This document shows positions 1 through 9,900 of a stretch of 58,020 bases of DNA, piece by piece (position 1 is the stretch's first letter; each line of letters begins with the position of its first letter). The DNA is from an uncultured bacterium (lineage in GTDB: Bacteria > Acidobacteriota > Thermoanaerobaculia > Multivoradales > J023): NCBI GenBank assembly GCA_937948815.1, contig CALFAM010000322.1, positions 1 to 58,020 on the forward strand. Reading direction: 5' to 3'. The notes under the pieces were generated by a model. That model worked only from the letters and a program-made list of their open reading frames with translations, searched no databases and was not told where the DNA came from. Made by a program: the position numbers and the translations under genes.

Positions 1-21
1 GCGGAGCACCGGTGCTTCGGA

Positions 22-1521
22 CTAATCGTGCAGACGGTGGAGGCGCAGGAGGTTGGTCAACGGCCGCTCGCTGATCGGCTCGCCCATCAGCAGGACGATG
101 ATGTCGCCGCTATCTGCCAGGCCGCGGTCGCGAAGCGCACGCTCGACTTCCGCGACCACTGCGGCGTGTTCGTGGACCCCGCGGTCGATCAAGATCGGCA
201 GCACACCCCAAACCAGTGAGATGCGTCGCGCGGTCACCGCGTCGTTGGTGAACACCACAATGGGGATCGATGGCCGGTAGCGCGAGATCATGCGCGCGGT
301 AAATCCGCTCTGGGTAAACGCGACGACGTAGCGCAAGCCCAGGCGCGAGGTCGCGAAGACCGCGGCGGCGGCAATGGCGTCCGGTACTTCGAGGGGGAGC
401 TGCGAATCGGGACCGAAGTGGACGCTCTCGACCACACCGGGGACCGGCGGCTGATTGGAGGAGCCGGCCGCGGTCCATGGCATGAGCTCGGCGGATTCGT
501 CCTGCCCACGCACGCTCGCTTCGGCGTCGCGAATGATCTCGACCATCGTTTCGACCGCGGCCACCGGGTGGCGGCCCATGGCGGTCTCGCCCGACAGCAT
601 CAGCGCGTCGGCACCGTCGAACACGGCGTTGGCCACATCGGTCGCCTCGGCGCGCGTTGGCCGGGGGTGCTCGATCATCGACTCGAGCATCTGGGTGGCG
701 ACGATGACCGGCGTTCCGAGCTCGCGGCCGAGGCCAACGATTCGCTTCTGCAAGACCGGGATGCGGTGAATCGGCAGCTCGACACCAAGATCGCCACGGG
801 CAACCATGACGGCGTCGGCAGCGCCGATGGTGGCCCGCAGCTTGGGCAGCACGGTGGCACGTTCGAGCTTGGCGACCAACGGCAAGCTGCCGCCGACCGC
901 GGTCACTTCGGCGCGCACCGCCTCCAGATCCTCCTGGCCTCCCACGAAGCTGACCCCGAGGTAGTCGACACCGGCTTCCACCGCGAACTTGATGTCTGCA
1001 CGGTCTTTGTCCGAGATCGTAAACGGCAGGTCGGTATCGGGCAGGTTGATCCCTTTTCGGGTCGACACATTGCCGGGCGTGACGACCTCCATCATGAAGC
1101 GGTCTCCCTCGTGCGAGAGCACCCGGAGCTCGACCAGGCCATCGCCGATCAAGACGCGTTCGCCGGTCTCGAGGTGAGCCAAGAACTCCGGATCTTCGAT
1201 CGGAAGATCGACATCGGTGCCGGCCGGGCCAAACGTCACCTGGGTGCCGCGGTCGAGCCAGCGCGGGCCGCTTTCGATCGTACCGAGGCGAAACCGTGGA
1301 CCCATCAAGTCGGCCAGTACGGCGACGAACCGGCCGCGCTCCTCGGCGATCTCCCGAACCCGTTCGACCACGGTCCGGTGGTCGGCATGGGAACCGTGGG
1401 AGAGATTCAGACGCACCATGTCGACGCCGGCATCGAGCAGCGTGGCCAACACCTCTCGATCACGCGAGGCGGGGCCGATGGTGGCGACGATCTTGACGCG
1501 GCGAAACGGGGTAGATGTCAT
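22..1521 (-). CDS. pyk: pyruvate kinase
   Basis: Catalyses the last step of glycolysis, phosphoenolpyruvate plus ADP to pyruvate plus ATP, in the cytoplasm. The 499-residue protein has the family landmarks in order: KIVATIGPAS at the N-terminus, RLNLSHG (the usual form is NFSHG), the barrel lysine segment VAKLERA, ARGDLGVELP, ATQMLESM and the SGETA motif. The C-terminal alpha/beta domain is present (FTQSGFTARMISRYRP). Length is normal for a bacterial enzyme. An acidic linker of about 35 residues (near 340-375) separates the core from the C-terminal domain. The ATG at 1521 is preceded by GGAAGAG. The gene stands alone, divergent from ffh across about 520 nt. The identification is secure. Confidence 0.97.
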   Translation of the reverse strand: MTSTPFRRVKIVATIGPASRDREVLATLLDAGVDMVRLNLSHGSHADHRTVVERVREIAEERGRFVAVLADLMGPRFRLGTIESGPRWLDRGTQVTFGPAGTDVDLPIEDPEFLAHLETGERVLIGDGLVELRVLSHEGDRFMMEVVTPGNVSTRKGINLPDTDLPFTISDKDRADIKFAVEAGVDYLGVSFVGGQEDLEAVRAEVTAVGGSLPLVAKLERATVLPKLRATIGAADAVMVARGDLGVELPIHRIPVLQKRIVGLGRELGTPVIVATQMLESMIEHPRPTRAEATDVANAVFDGADALMLSGETAMGRHPVAAVETMVEIIRDAEASVRGQDESAELMPWTAAGSSNQPPVPGVVESVHFGPDSQLPLEVPDAIAAAAVFATSRLGLRYVVAFTQSGFTARMISRYRPSIPIVVFTNDAVTARRISLVWGVLPILIDRGVHEHAAVVAEVERALRDRGLADSGDIIVLLMGEPISERPLTNLLRLHRLHD

Positions 1522-2042
1522 CCTGCTCTTCCAGTGTGTTCGATCCGGCCGATCGTTGCGGTCGGCCGTTGGGCCGTCGATTCGTGCTTGCGCCGCGCGG
1601 AGAACCGGTCATGAGGAGCGTCACGTGTCTCGGTCAGCAACGGGGGTCTCCGAAGATGCGGCGAGCCGCCATCAAACCGGTTCGTGCGACTTGTCGGCTC
1701 GTCGAATCTGAAGGGTCGACAGCCGGATCTCGGGAAATCGATCGTCGCCTTGCTCGTGGCGCGGTACGTGCTGAGATTCGATCCTACCGTAGGATGATGG
1801 AGATACGGTGAAGCTCTTGTACCCATCGGGCCGTGTCCCCGGACGAGAGACGCGCCGTACGTCAAGCCACCCGGTCGCTGCCATGCGCGCTGCTCGGCAT
1901 GGGCTGCGCGGCCTGCTAGAATCGAACCTCGCATGCCAGGGTGTTGCTCGCGACACCGAATGGGTGCGATCCCTTTTCGATCGCGGCCTCGTTTGACTGT
2001 GGCCTGCTCGGCGTCGGCCGGGCGCAGGCTCGGGAGATTCAC
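1522..2042. other. divergent intergenic region pyk/ffh
   Basis: This 521-nt gap separates the starts of pyk and ffh. The open frames inside it are arginine- and serine-rich translations without recognisable domains, so I see no gene. It contains a small inverted repeat (ATCCTA-CCG-TAGGAT around 1781-1795) and a promoter-like extended -10 for ffh near its right end. I find nothing else interpretable here. Confidence 0.6.
1914..1922 (+). promoter_or_regulatory. extended -10 promoter candidate for ffh
   Basis: TGCTAGAAT matches the extended -10 form TGnTAnnnT, with TAGAAT at 1917-1922. No good -35 is visible 17 nt upstream, as is usual for extended -10 promoters. It would give an untranslated leader of about 110 nt before the ffh ATG. 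Prediction by eye only. Confidence 0.4.
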
Positions 2043-3359
2043 ATGTTCGATGGTCTACAAGGAAAGCTTCAAGATGTCTTCCGGCGCCTGCGTGGTGAAG
2101 GCTCGGTCACGCCGGAAGTGCTCGATGCCGCGCTGCGCCAGATCCGCCTGGCGTTGCTCGACGCGGACGTCAACATTCGCGTTGTCCGCCCGTTCGTCTC
2201 GCGCATTCGTGAGCGGGCCAGTGGCGAAGAGGTGCTGGCCAGCCTGACCCCGGCGCAGCAGGTCATCAAGATCGTCCGCGACGAGCTGATCGCCCTGCTC
2301 GGCGAGGAAGGCAAGGAGCTGGATACCTCCGGCAGCCCGGCGGTCATCATGCTCTGCGGTCTCCAAGGCTCCGGTAAGACCACCACCTCCGGAAAGCTGG
2401 CCCTGCGGCTCAAGAAGCGCGGACGGAACCCGGTTCTCGTGGCCGGCGATCTTCAGCGTGCCGCCGCCGTCGAGCAGCTGATCCAGGTCGGCGCCAAGGT
2501 TGCTGTGGACGTGATCGCGCCGTACGAGCGGGAGGATGTCGTCGCCCTGGCCCGCCGTGCCCTCAGTCGCGCCAAGGAAGATGGCAACGACGTGGTGATT
2601 CTCGACACCGCTGGTCGATTGCACATCGACGAAGTCCTGATGGACGAAGTCAAGCGTCTCGCCGAGGTTGCGGCGCCGAACGAGGTTCTGTTCGTGGCGG
2701 ACTCCATGACGGGGCAAGATGCGGTGCGTTCCGCGCAGGCCTTCCACGAAGCCCTGCCGCTCACCGGTGTCGTGCTGACCAAGCTCGACGGTGACGCCCG
2801 CGGCGGTGCCGCGCTGTCGATCCGCACGGTGGCCGATGTACCGCTACGTTTCCTGGGTACGGGTGAAAAGCCGGAGGATCTCGATCGCTTCGATCCCCAG
2901 CGCATGGCGTCGCGCATCCTGGGCATGGGCGACGTTCTTTCGCTGATCGAGAAGGCCGAGCAAGGACTCGACGCCGACGAAACGTCGCGGTTGGCGCAGC
3001 GCATCGCGCGCAAGGAATTCACCCTCGAAGATCTTCGCGATCACCTTCGCCAGATGCGCAAGATGGGGCCACTCAACCAACTCGTCGAGTTGCTGCCCAA
3101 AGTCGGACCGCTGCGGGGCCTCGACGCATCCCAGGTCGACGAGCGCGAGCTCACCAAGGTCGAAGCGATGATCAACTCGATGACGCCCAAGGAACGCCGC
3201 AAGCCGGCCATTCTCAATGCGCGCCGCAAGCGTCGGATCGCCAAGGGTTCGGGGACTCGAGTACAGGACATCAACCGGCTGATCAAGCAGTACATGACCA
3301 TGCGGAAGATGCTCAAGGGTGTGAAGGGAAGCTGGCTGCGAAGGGCCATGGGTGCGTAG
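2043..3359 (+). CDS. ffh: signal recognition particle protein Ffh
   Basis: GTPase of the signal recognition particle. It binds 4.5S RNA and signal sequences on nascent chains and docks with FtsY for co-translational membrane insertion. The protein has 438 residues. The N domain begins MFDGLQGKLQ. The NG domain carries the P-loop GLQGSGKTT, the G3 segment DTAGRLH and the G4 segment TKLDGDARGGAAL. The M domain begins near GMGDVLSLIEK and ends with a basic, methionine-rich RNA- and signal-binding tail (KQYMTMRKMLKGVKG). I start it at the ATG at 2043, where the conserved N domain begins; the open frame extends further upstream without homology. It heads the forward run with rpsP. No SRP RNA gene is visible in the window. 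Confidence 0.97.
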   Translation: MFDGLQGKLQDVFRRLRGEGSVTPEVLDAALRQIRLALLDADVNIRVVRPFVSRIRERASGEEVLASLTPAQQVIKIVRDELIALLGEEGKELDTSGSPAVIMLCGLQGSGKTTTSGKLALRLKKRGRNPVLVAGDLQRAAAVEQLIQVGAKVAVDVIAPYEREDVVALARRALSRAKEDGNDVVILDTAGRLHIDEVLMDEVKRLAEVAAPNEVLFVADSMTGQDAVRSAQAFHEALPLTGVVLTKLDGDARGGAALSIRTVADVPLRFLGTGEKPEDLDRFDPQRMASRILGMGDVLSLIEKAEQGLDADETSRLAQRIARKEFTLEDLRDHLRQMRKMGPLNQLVELLPKVGPLRGLDASQVDERELTKVEAMINSMTPKERRKPAILNARRKRRIAKGSGTRVQDINRLIKQYMTMRKMLKGVKGSWLRRAMGA

Positions 3360-3557
3360 CGGCTCACGATCCGGCCGGCAGTCCTTGCTCGCGATTGCAA
3401 CCTCGTTGCTCGTGCCTCTTCCGTTTTCGACATCTTCCTGGTAGTGTCGGCGGCTCTGCGCGGCAACGGGCCGCTCGGGCATCCGTTCGCCCGCACGAGC
3501 ATTCACCGAAATCCCGACGCGGTTCCCCAAGCGAACCAGCCTCTGGAGGAAAGATCC

Positions 3558-4085
3558 ATGTTGAAGATTCGGCTCCGCCGGATGGGCAGCCGACATCGCC
3601 CCTTCTACCGGCTCATCGTTTCTGATGCGCGCTCGACGCCGAGAGCACGAGCGCTCGAAGAGCTCGGCTACTACGATCCCCGCTCGCAACCCGCGGCGCT
3701 GCGCGTCGACCTCGAGCGTGTCGAGTATTGGGAAGGCGTTGGTGCACAGCTGTCCGAAACCGTTCGCAAGCTGGTGAAGCGTGCCCGCGCCGGCGGTGCA
3801 GTCGCAGTTGAAGAGGCGGCGGCGCAGGTCGCGGCCGAGCGTGCTGCGGAAGCTGCCAAGGCGATCGAAGATTCGAAGCAGCGCGCCGCCGAGGAGGCCA
3901 AGAAGGCCGCCGAGGAAAAGGCCGCGGAAGAAGCCAAGAAGGCAGAAGAGGCCAAGAAGGCCGCCGATGCCGCGAAGAAGGCTGAGGAAGAGGCCAAGAA
4001 GAAGGCCGCCGATGCCGAAAAGGCGGATGCCGAGAAGGCCGAGGAGTCCTCCGAAGCCAAGGCTGACGATGGGGCTGAGGGTTGA
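3558..4085 (+). CDS. rpsP: 30S ribosomal protein S16 with long Lys/Ala/Glu tail
   Basis: Small-subunit ribosomal protein needed for 30S assembly. The first 80 or so residues are a normal S16 (MLKIRLRRMGSRHRPFY, then LGYYDPRSQP and the YWEGVGAQLSETV helix). The ATG at 3558 follows CTCTGGAGGAAAG, a strong ribosome-binding site. The protein has 175 residues, about twice the usual length. The remainder is a low-complexity tail of repeated EEAKKA-like units, predicted to be a charged helix or disordered. Alanine- and lysine-rich tails on S16 occur in several high-GC phyla; this one is long. The stop overlaps the khpA start by 4 nt (TTGA), implying translational coupling. Confidence 0.95.
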   Translation: MLKIRLRRMGSRHRPFYRLIVSDARSTPRARALEELGYYDPRSQPAALRVDLERVEYWEGVGAQLSETVRKLVKRARAGGAVAVEEAAAQVAAERAAEAAKAIEDSKQRAAEEAKKAAEEKAAEEAKKAEEAKKAADAAKKAEEEAKKKAADAEKADAEKAEESSEAKADDGAEG

Positions 4086-4333
4086 ACGAAGAAGCTGACG
4101 TAACGTCGGCCATCATCGGTCTGGCGCAAGGGTTGGTCGATCACCCCGACGAGGTCGAGGTACGCAGCCACCGCCGCGGCGAAACGACGATTTTCGTCCT
4201 GCGGGTCGCCCCGTCCGATGTCGGTCAAGTGATCGGCCGGCAGGGGCGGACCGCGCGCGCGATGCGGGCCCTGCTCGAAGCACGCTCCGTCGAAGATCAG
4301 CAGTCCTATGACCTCGAGATCCAGCGATCGTGA
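4082..4333 (+). CDS. khpA: KH-domain RNA-binding protein KhpA
   Basis: Small RNA-binding protein with a single type II KH domain, usually found between rpsP and rimM, where it partners KhpB in RNA regulation in other bacteria. The 83 residues match the family well: a helix LAQGLVDHPDEVEV, the strand TTIFVLRVAPSDVG and the nucleic-acid-binding GxxG loop in VIGRQGRTARAMRALL. The start is a TTG at 4082 overlapping the rpsP stop. No ATG precedes the conserved region, and GAGGG lies immediately upstream. The last 26 nt overlap rimM. The family call is secure; the role is known from other species. Confidence 0.93.
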   Translation: MNEEADVTSAIIGLAQGLVDHPDEVEVRSHRRGETTIFVLRVAPSDVGQVIGRQGRTARAMRALLEARSVEDQQSYDLEIQRS

Positions 4334-4955
4334 ACGGCATGATTTGCCAGCGCGCGTCATGGTCGGGCGAATTCGCCGGGCCCATGGGCTTGCCGGTGAA
4401 GTCGCGGTCGAGATTCACAGCGACGTAGCGGATCGATTCGCGGTCGGCCGTGAGCTTTGGCTCGCGCGCCCCAAGGCTCGCAGCCCTGTCGTTCGAGGCT
4501 CGGCCACGGCAAAGCAAACGGGCTCTGCAGATCCTGGAAAGGATTCTGGTCACGCTGGAAAGCGCGCCGAGCGCGTGCGCATCTTGAGCCGCCGGCAACA
4601 CAAAGGCGGCGCCCTGATGCGCTTCGCAGGCTACGACAACCGCGAGGCGGCAGAGTCGCTGAATGGTTCGGTGCTCGAAGTCGGTCGTGACGAGGTACCT
4701 CCAGCCGAAGAAGGCTCCTGGTATTGGTTCGAGCTGACGGGGTGTCGCTGTTTCGACGAGGACTTGGGCGAGCTCGGAACAGTGGCTGACGTGGTCGAGG
4801 ATGGAGGCGGTCACCTGCTCGAGCTGGAGCACGGAGACAGCCGACTGCTGGTGCCTTTGGTGCGCTCTTTCCTCGTTCACGTCGATACGGCTGCTGGACG
4901 CATCGATCTACGATTGCCCGAAGGACTGGTCGACACATGCACATCCAGGTCCTGA
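4308..4955 (+). CDS. rimM: 16S rRNA processing protein RimM
   Basis: Ribosome maturation factor that binds S19 and helps form the 30S head. Two domains are visible: the N-terminal RimM beta-barrel (VGRIRRAHGLAGEVAVEIHS) and the C-terminal PRC barrel (WYWFELTGCRCFDE through LLVPLVRSFL and IDLRLPEGL). Between the first strands of the N-domain there is a polar insert of roughly 25 residues (SATAKQTGSADPGKDSGHAG) not usual in the family. The ATG at 4308 overlaps khpA by 26 nt. A second in-frame ATG at 4359 sits immediately before VGRIRRAHG and could be the true start. The 3' end overlaps trmD by 19 nt. Confidence 0.93.
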   Translation: MTSRSSDRERHDLPARVMVGRIRRAHGLAGEVAVEIHSDVADRFAVGRELWLARPKARSPVVRGSATAKQTGSADPGKDSGHAGKRAERVRILSRRQHKGGALMRFAGYDNREAAESLNGSVLEVGRDEVPPAEEGSWYWFELTGCRCFDEDLGELGTVADVVEDGGGHLLELEHGDSRLLVPLVRSFLVHVDTAAGRIDLRLPEGLVDTCTSRS

Positions 4956-5755
4956 CAATCTTCCCCGAGCTGTTCGCGCCTTTCGCGCGTACGAGCTTGA
5001 TCGGGCGGGCTATCGATCGCGAGCTTTTGCATCTCGACGTTCACGACCTCCGAGACTTCACGGAAGATCGGCATCGCAGCGTCGATGACGAGCCCTATGG
5101 CGGCGGTGGTGGCATGGTGATGACCGCGCCGCCTTGGCTGGCCGCGGTCCGGGCGATCTCCGGCCAAGCATCTGGTGATGACTCGACCGCCGCGCCCCGT
5201 CGAATTCTGCTGTCGCCTCAGGGGCGGCGCTTGGACGAGGCCATGGCTGTCGAGCTTGCCTCTTGTCCGGCGCTCGTGCTGCTCTGCGGGCGCTACGAAG
5301 GCATCGACGAGCGGGTTCGCAAGCTGGTGGTGGACGAGGAAGTCTCGATTGGTGACTATGTGCTGTCGGGCGGCGAGCTGCCGGCCATGGTGCTGATCGA
5401 GGCAGTCTCGCGCAAGATTCCCGGGATCGTCGGTCTGGCTGATTCGGTGTCGAACGACAGCTTCCGAACCGGCTTGCTCGACTTCCCTCACTACACGCGC
5501 CCTCCCGAGGTCGAAGGCGAGCGCGTGCCAGATGTTTTGTTGTCCGGCGACCATGCACGCATCGTTGCGTGGCGGCGCAAGGAAGCGCTCCAGGCGACTC
5601 TGGAGAAGCGTCCTGATCTCCTGTCGCAGGCACCGTTGGACGATCAGGATCGCAGGGTCCTTGCCACGCTCACCGCGGAAGGACGCGGAGAACGAAGCGG
5701 CGAGGTGCCGCGCATGGGGCGGCGACCCGAACCAGGCTTGCAACCAGAGCGGTAG
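4937..5755 (+). CDS. trmD: tRNA (guanine-N1-)-methyltransferase TrmD
   Basis: SPOUT-class enzyme that uses S-adenosylmethionine to methylate N1 of G37 in tRNAs, preventing +1 frameshifting. The N-terminus [13 protein letters not shown], the loop YGGGGGMVM, and the trefoil-knot signatures [13 protein letters not shown] and [16 protein letters not shown] are all present, as is the C-terminal tRNA-binding region ([18 protein letters not shown]). Length (272) is slightly above average because of a charged C-terminal tail. The start overlaps rimM, and rplS follows after 44 nt, as in the conserved rpsP-rimM-trmD-rplS operon. Confidence 0.97.
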   Translation: MHIQVLTIFPELFAPFARTSLIGRAIDRELLHLDVHDLRDFTEDRHRSVDDEPYGGGGGMVMTAPPWLAAVRAISGQASGDDSTAAPRRILLSPQGRRLDEAMAVELASCPALVLLCGRYEGIDERVRKLVVDEEVSIGDYVLSGGELPAMVLIEAVSRKIPGIVGLADSVSNDSFRTGLLDFPHYTRPPEVEGERVPDVLLSGDHARIVAWRRKEALQATLEKRPDLLSQAPLDDQDRRVLATLTAEGRGERSGEVPRMGRRPEPGLQPER

Positions 5756-5799
5756 AAACGAATAATAGGGCTTTGCCCGTCGCTTGGAAGGAAATTGCG

Positions 5800-6147
5800 A
5801 TGATTCAGTTGCAAAAAGTGGAACGTCCGCACCTCAGGTCCGACATACCGGCGTTTCGTGCCGGCGACACCGTGCGGGTTCACGTGCGCGTCGTCGAGGG
5901 AAACAAAGAGCGGATCCAGATGTTTCAAGGCGTGGTGATTGCGCGCCGAGGTGGCGGGACCCGTGAGTCGTTCACGGTGCGCAAGATCTCGAGCTCGATC
6001 GGTGTCGAGAGGGTGTTCCCCTTGCATTCGCCCGTCATCGACAAGATCGAGGTCATGCGGCGCGGCAAGGTTCGGCGTGCCAAGCTCTACTACCTCCGTA
6101 ATCTGCGTGGAAAAGCGGCACGAATCGAGGAGCGGCGCGACGACTGA
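5800..6147 (+). CDS. rplS: 50S ribosomal protein L19
   Basis: Large-subunit protein at the 30S-50S interface. The 115 residues match L19 throughout: [52 protein letters not shown] and the C-terminal [19 protein letters not shown]. The ATG at 5800 is chosen because the conserved sequence starts there, with GGAAGGAAATT upstream. An in-frame upstream codon at 5773 would add nine non-conserved residues. Confidence 0.97.
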   Translation: MIQLQKVERPHLRSDIPAFRAGDTVRVHVRVVEGNKERIQMFQGVVIARRGGGTRESFTVRKISSSIGVERVFPLHSPVIDKIEVMRRGKVRRAKLYYLRNLRGKAARIEERRDD

Positions 6148-6236
6148 TCGTGATCGCCGGTTGCACCAGTTGGCCGTTTCTTGGAGCGGAAACGTCAGCA
6201 CTGGCCCGTAGGTGAAGGCCTTCACGAAGGAGCCGT

Positions 6237-6908
6237 GTGTCGAGCACCAGCGAGTCCGCCCTGGTTCCGTGGCTTGCAGAGGGCCAGCGCCTGCGCCTCA
6301 TGCGTGATCTGGAGGATCAGATCCGGTGCGCGGGCTACGGTCGTATCGCGGGCGTCGATGAAGTCGGGCGTGGTGCGCTCGCCGGCCCTGTGGTGGCCGG
6401 TGCTGTGGTTGTCGACTCAGACCACGTCGTTCCGGGTGTCGACGACAGCAAGCGGCTTCCCCCAAGGCGACGCGAACGACTGGCGGCGCTGATTCGTCAG
6501 TTTCATCCCCATCACACCGTGATCGCAGTTTCGCCGCAAGAGATCGACCGTCGGAACATCCTGGAAGCGACTCGGCTTGCCATGCGGCGTGCCGTGATGG
6601 CGCTGGACCCCGCGCCAGACCTCGTCTTGGTTGATGCGGTGCCGCTCCCTGATCTGCCGTGTCCCGCGCTCCCTGTGATTCGCGGTGACCTGCTCAGTTA
6701 TGCGATCGCCTGCGCCTCGATTCTGGCGAAAGTGGCCCGCGACGCAACGATGACTGCGCTGGGCAACGACGAGCCGATCTATGGCTTCGCCGCCAACAAG
6801 GGCTATGGCTCCGCCGCCCACCGTGCCGCGCTGGCGAGCCACGGTCCTGGTCGACATCATCGACACAGTTTCCGACTTCGGCCTGCGACAGGGGAGGTTG
6901 CGAGCTGA
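6237..6908 (+). CDS. rnhB: ribonuclease HII
   Basis: Endonuclease that removes single ribonucleotides and RNA in RNA-DNA hybrids. The acidic catalytic set is visible: the D and E of AGVDEVGRGALAGP, the D of LVLVDAV and the D of SILAKVARDA, with the DDSKRL segment that follows the first strand. Its 223 residues are typical. It starts with GTG at 6237, preceded by AAGGAG with ideal spacing. Its stop shares one base with the next start (TGATG at 6906-6910), so the TPR gene is probably co-translated. A second RNase H gene, rnhA-like, lies at 34837. Confidence 0.96.
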   Translation: MSSTSESALVPWLAEGQRLRLMRDLEDQIRCAGYGRIAGVDEVGRGALAGPVVAGAVVVDSDHVVPGVDDSKRLPPRRRERLAALIRQFHPHHTVIAVSPQEIDRRNILEATRLAMRRAVMALDPAPDLVLVDAVPLPDLPCPALPVIRGDLLSYAIACASILAKVARDATMTALGNDEPIYGFAANKGYGSAAHRAALASHGPGRHHRHSFRLRPATGEVAS

Positions 6909-9900
6909 TGGCCTTCCGGCGAGAGGCGGTCATCAAGACCGCAGAGAAGTACGTCGCCAAGGGCAAGATCGAAGCGGCGATCCGCGAATACCGCAAGGTC
7001 CTCAAGCACAGCCCCACCGATGTCAACACCCTCAACCGGGTGGGGGACCTCTACGCGCGGCTCGAGAGCTTCGACGAAGCCGTTCGCTTGTTCACGCAAA
7101 TTGCCGAGCAGTACACGCGTGAAGGCTTTTTCGTCAAAGCGATCGCGATCTACAAGAAGATCATCAAGCTCGACCCGTCGTCACTGCAGGTCTACGAGAA
7201 GCTGGCAGCGCTGTATGCCGAGCAGGGATTGGTCACCGAGGCGCGGACGCAATACCAGGTTCTAGCCAATTATTACCAAAAGCACGACAACGCAGCGTCC
7301 GCGATCACGATCTACCAGCGGATGGCCGAGCTGGAGCCGGACAACCCAACGTTTCAGCTCAAGCTGGCCGAACTATTCGCCAGTCGGCGGCTGGTCGATC
7401 GGGCGCTCGCGAGCTACGAACGTCTGGCTGACATCTTCCTGGTCGGCGGCTCGATCGACGAAGCAGCCCAGGTCTATCTGACGGCGCTCGATGTCTCGGC
7501 GGACGATCTCGATTTTGTCGAGCGCACGGTCCGCAACCTGCAAGGTGCTGGCAACCCCGGTGCGGCAGGGCGAGTCCTGGCCAAGGCGATGGAGCTCAAT
7601 CCCGAGGCCGCGCAGATCAGCATTCAGACTGAGCCGCCGCCGACGGAGGTCGATGAGCCTCAGGGTGCCGCGCCGGCAGCGAGCGAGGTTGCCGAGCAAC
7701 CCGAGACGTGGGCGCCAACTGGCCTGGACGAGGTCGAGCTCGACCGCACCCCGGTCCCCGATCACGATGGGGGCTCGGCAGAACCGTTCCGGCTCGAGCT
7801 CGGACTCGACGAGCTTGCCGATAGTGCTGCTCAGACGCAGCTCACGGAGACGGGTGGCCGTGATGGTCTCGAGGAGGCCGTGGAGTCTGCTGATGCGAGC
7901 GTAAGCGGACGTCAGGACGCGACGGATCCGCTGCAAGCGTCTGGCAGCTTGCACCTCGAGCTCGAACCAGCTTCGGATGACAGCGATTCGTTCGTCTTCG
8001 AGCTGGATCTCGAGGATGACGAAATCCCCGAGAGCCTGGTCCAGCCTCCCGCTGACATGGCGGACGCGCCGGCCGAAAGCTGGACGGAAGAATCGGCCCG
8101 AACGGCGGCCCGCACCGCGGTCGATAGCGACGATGCGCTGGCGGCCGCGATCGCCGAGGATGCACGAATCGCGGCAGAAGAGCCTGGCGCAGACGCCGTG
8201 CCTCGGGCCGAAGGCGGCATTCCCACCCTCGACTCTGCCGAGATCGCCGCGCTCGAAGACTTCGATCTGACCAGCCTGACATTCGATGTCTCTCCCGAGG
8301 CTGCCGAGGCGGACGATGTTGCCGCTGCAGATGGCGGTGATGCCGACGACGATGCCATCGAGATCGAAATCGAGCTCGATGCCGACGACGAAGCTGCTGC
8401 CGCACCAAGCCCGGCTGACGTCGAGGCGGAGGCCGGCGGCGACGGGATCGACATCGACTGGAGTCTCGATCCGCTCGAGGACGCATTCGAGATCGACGCT
8501 GATGCCGCCGAGGCCGCCGCTGCCGCGGCGCCCCACCCGGACGATCAGGAACCAGCGGAAGAGGTCGCTGCGGCCGCGCTGCCGAGCGTGGAGCCTGCTG
8601 CTCCAGCTGAAGAGGCAGAGCCCGCCGCCCCGGCTCAAGAGGCAAAGCCCGCCGTCCCCGCGAAAGAGGATGTCGCTCCGGCCGAGGAGCCTGCCCGCCC
8701 GGATGCAGAGCCAGCGAGGCCGGTCCAGAAGCCGAAGCCGCCCGCCCGCCCGCCCAAGGTCACGAGCGATTCCGAGGTCGAGGCGATGCTGGCGGCGGCG
8801 ACTGCCGCGCACAAGATCCGCCCGCGGAAGACCAAGCGACCCAAGTCGCAGGTCCCCGAGACGCACGTGCCCACGGAAGCGCCCGCGCCAGCGGTCCAGG
8901 CGGAGACGCCGACGACCGAGACCGCTCAGCCTGCCGTCCCGCCTGCGCCGGCGGATGCGGATGCCTTGGAAGCGGCCGAAGCCGCCGTCGCCAAGCTGGC
9001 GCGAAGCGGCGACGATGCCGAGCTCCTCGACGACTCTCCCTCCCGCGCCATGCGCGTCCGCCTGGCCGAGGTGCGCCGAGAGGAGGATCTGCTGGCCGAA
9101 GCGCAAGTCTTTGCCAAGTACGGCTTGCGGGAGAAGGCCGAAGAGCGTTTGCGCGAGCTGTGGAATCTCAACCCGCACAACCTCGCAGCGCTACAGCTCA
9201 AGACCGGACTGTTGCTCGAGGACGGGGATTCTGGAGCGGTCATCGCCGAGGCCAACAACCTGGCCTCCCTCGCCGAGCGCGCGGGCACGCGCGAGCCGTG
9301 GAATGCCCTGCGCGCGCAGTTGATCGATGTCGGCTACCAGGTCGATGGTGACCAGGTCGTCGGCCCACCGGGCGAGGAGATCAAGGGCGACCGGATCTCT
9401 CACTTCCTGGAAGCGCTCGACAACACCGCATCGACGCCGATCGTCGACCCCACGCCCGAGGTCGTCCCGGAGCCCGAAGCCACGGGGCCGGTCGTCGAGG
9501 AAGAAGGACTGGCTGGCGAGATCGACGACGCGTTGGACTCCTTCTTCGAGGTTTCGAGCCCGAAGACCGCGGGCGCTGGCCAGCCGCAGCAGGCGCGTAC
9601 CGTCGACAGCGGTTCTGCCGCCGGGCCTGCCACGGCGGCTTCAGGGAGCACGGAACCCTTCGACGAGTCGGGCATGAGCTGGCTGGACGAAAGCCATACA
9701 TCCCTCGGTTCGGCGGAGAGCTCCGACAGCAGGGAGAAGTCGCCGCTATTCGATGAAGACGACGATTTCTTCGACCTGGCCGCGGAGATCGAGCGTGAGC
9801 TGGATGCCGAAGAAGCGGACGAGTCGACGCCGCTCGCGTCGCCGAGCGAACCGAGCCTCGAAGAGATCGTCGAAGGCTTCAAACGTGGCGTCGCCGAGCA

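Noticed and set aside
1518..2042. Reverse open frame of 174 codons across the pyk/ffh gap
   Set aside because: Arg/Ser/Pro-rich shadow composition, overlaps the pyk start and shows no domain; treated as non-coding.
3800..4080. Tandem DNA repeat in rpsP
   Set aside because: It is the coding sequence of the Lys/Ala/Glu-rich tail; the repeat is at the protein composition level with varied codons, not a mobile or satellite repeat.
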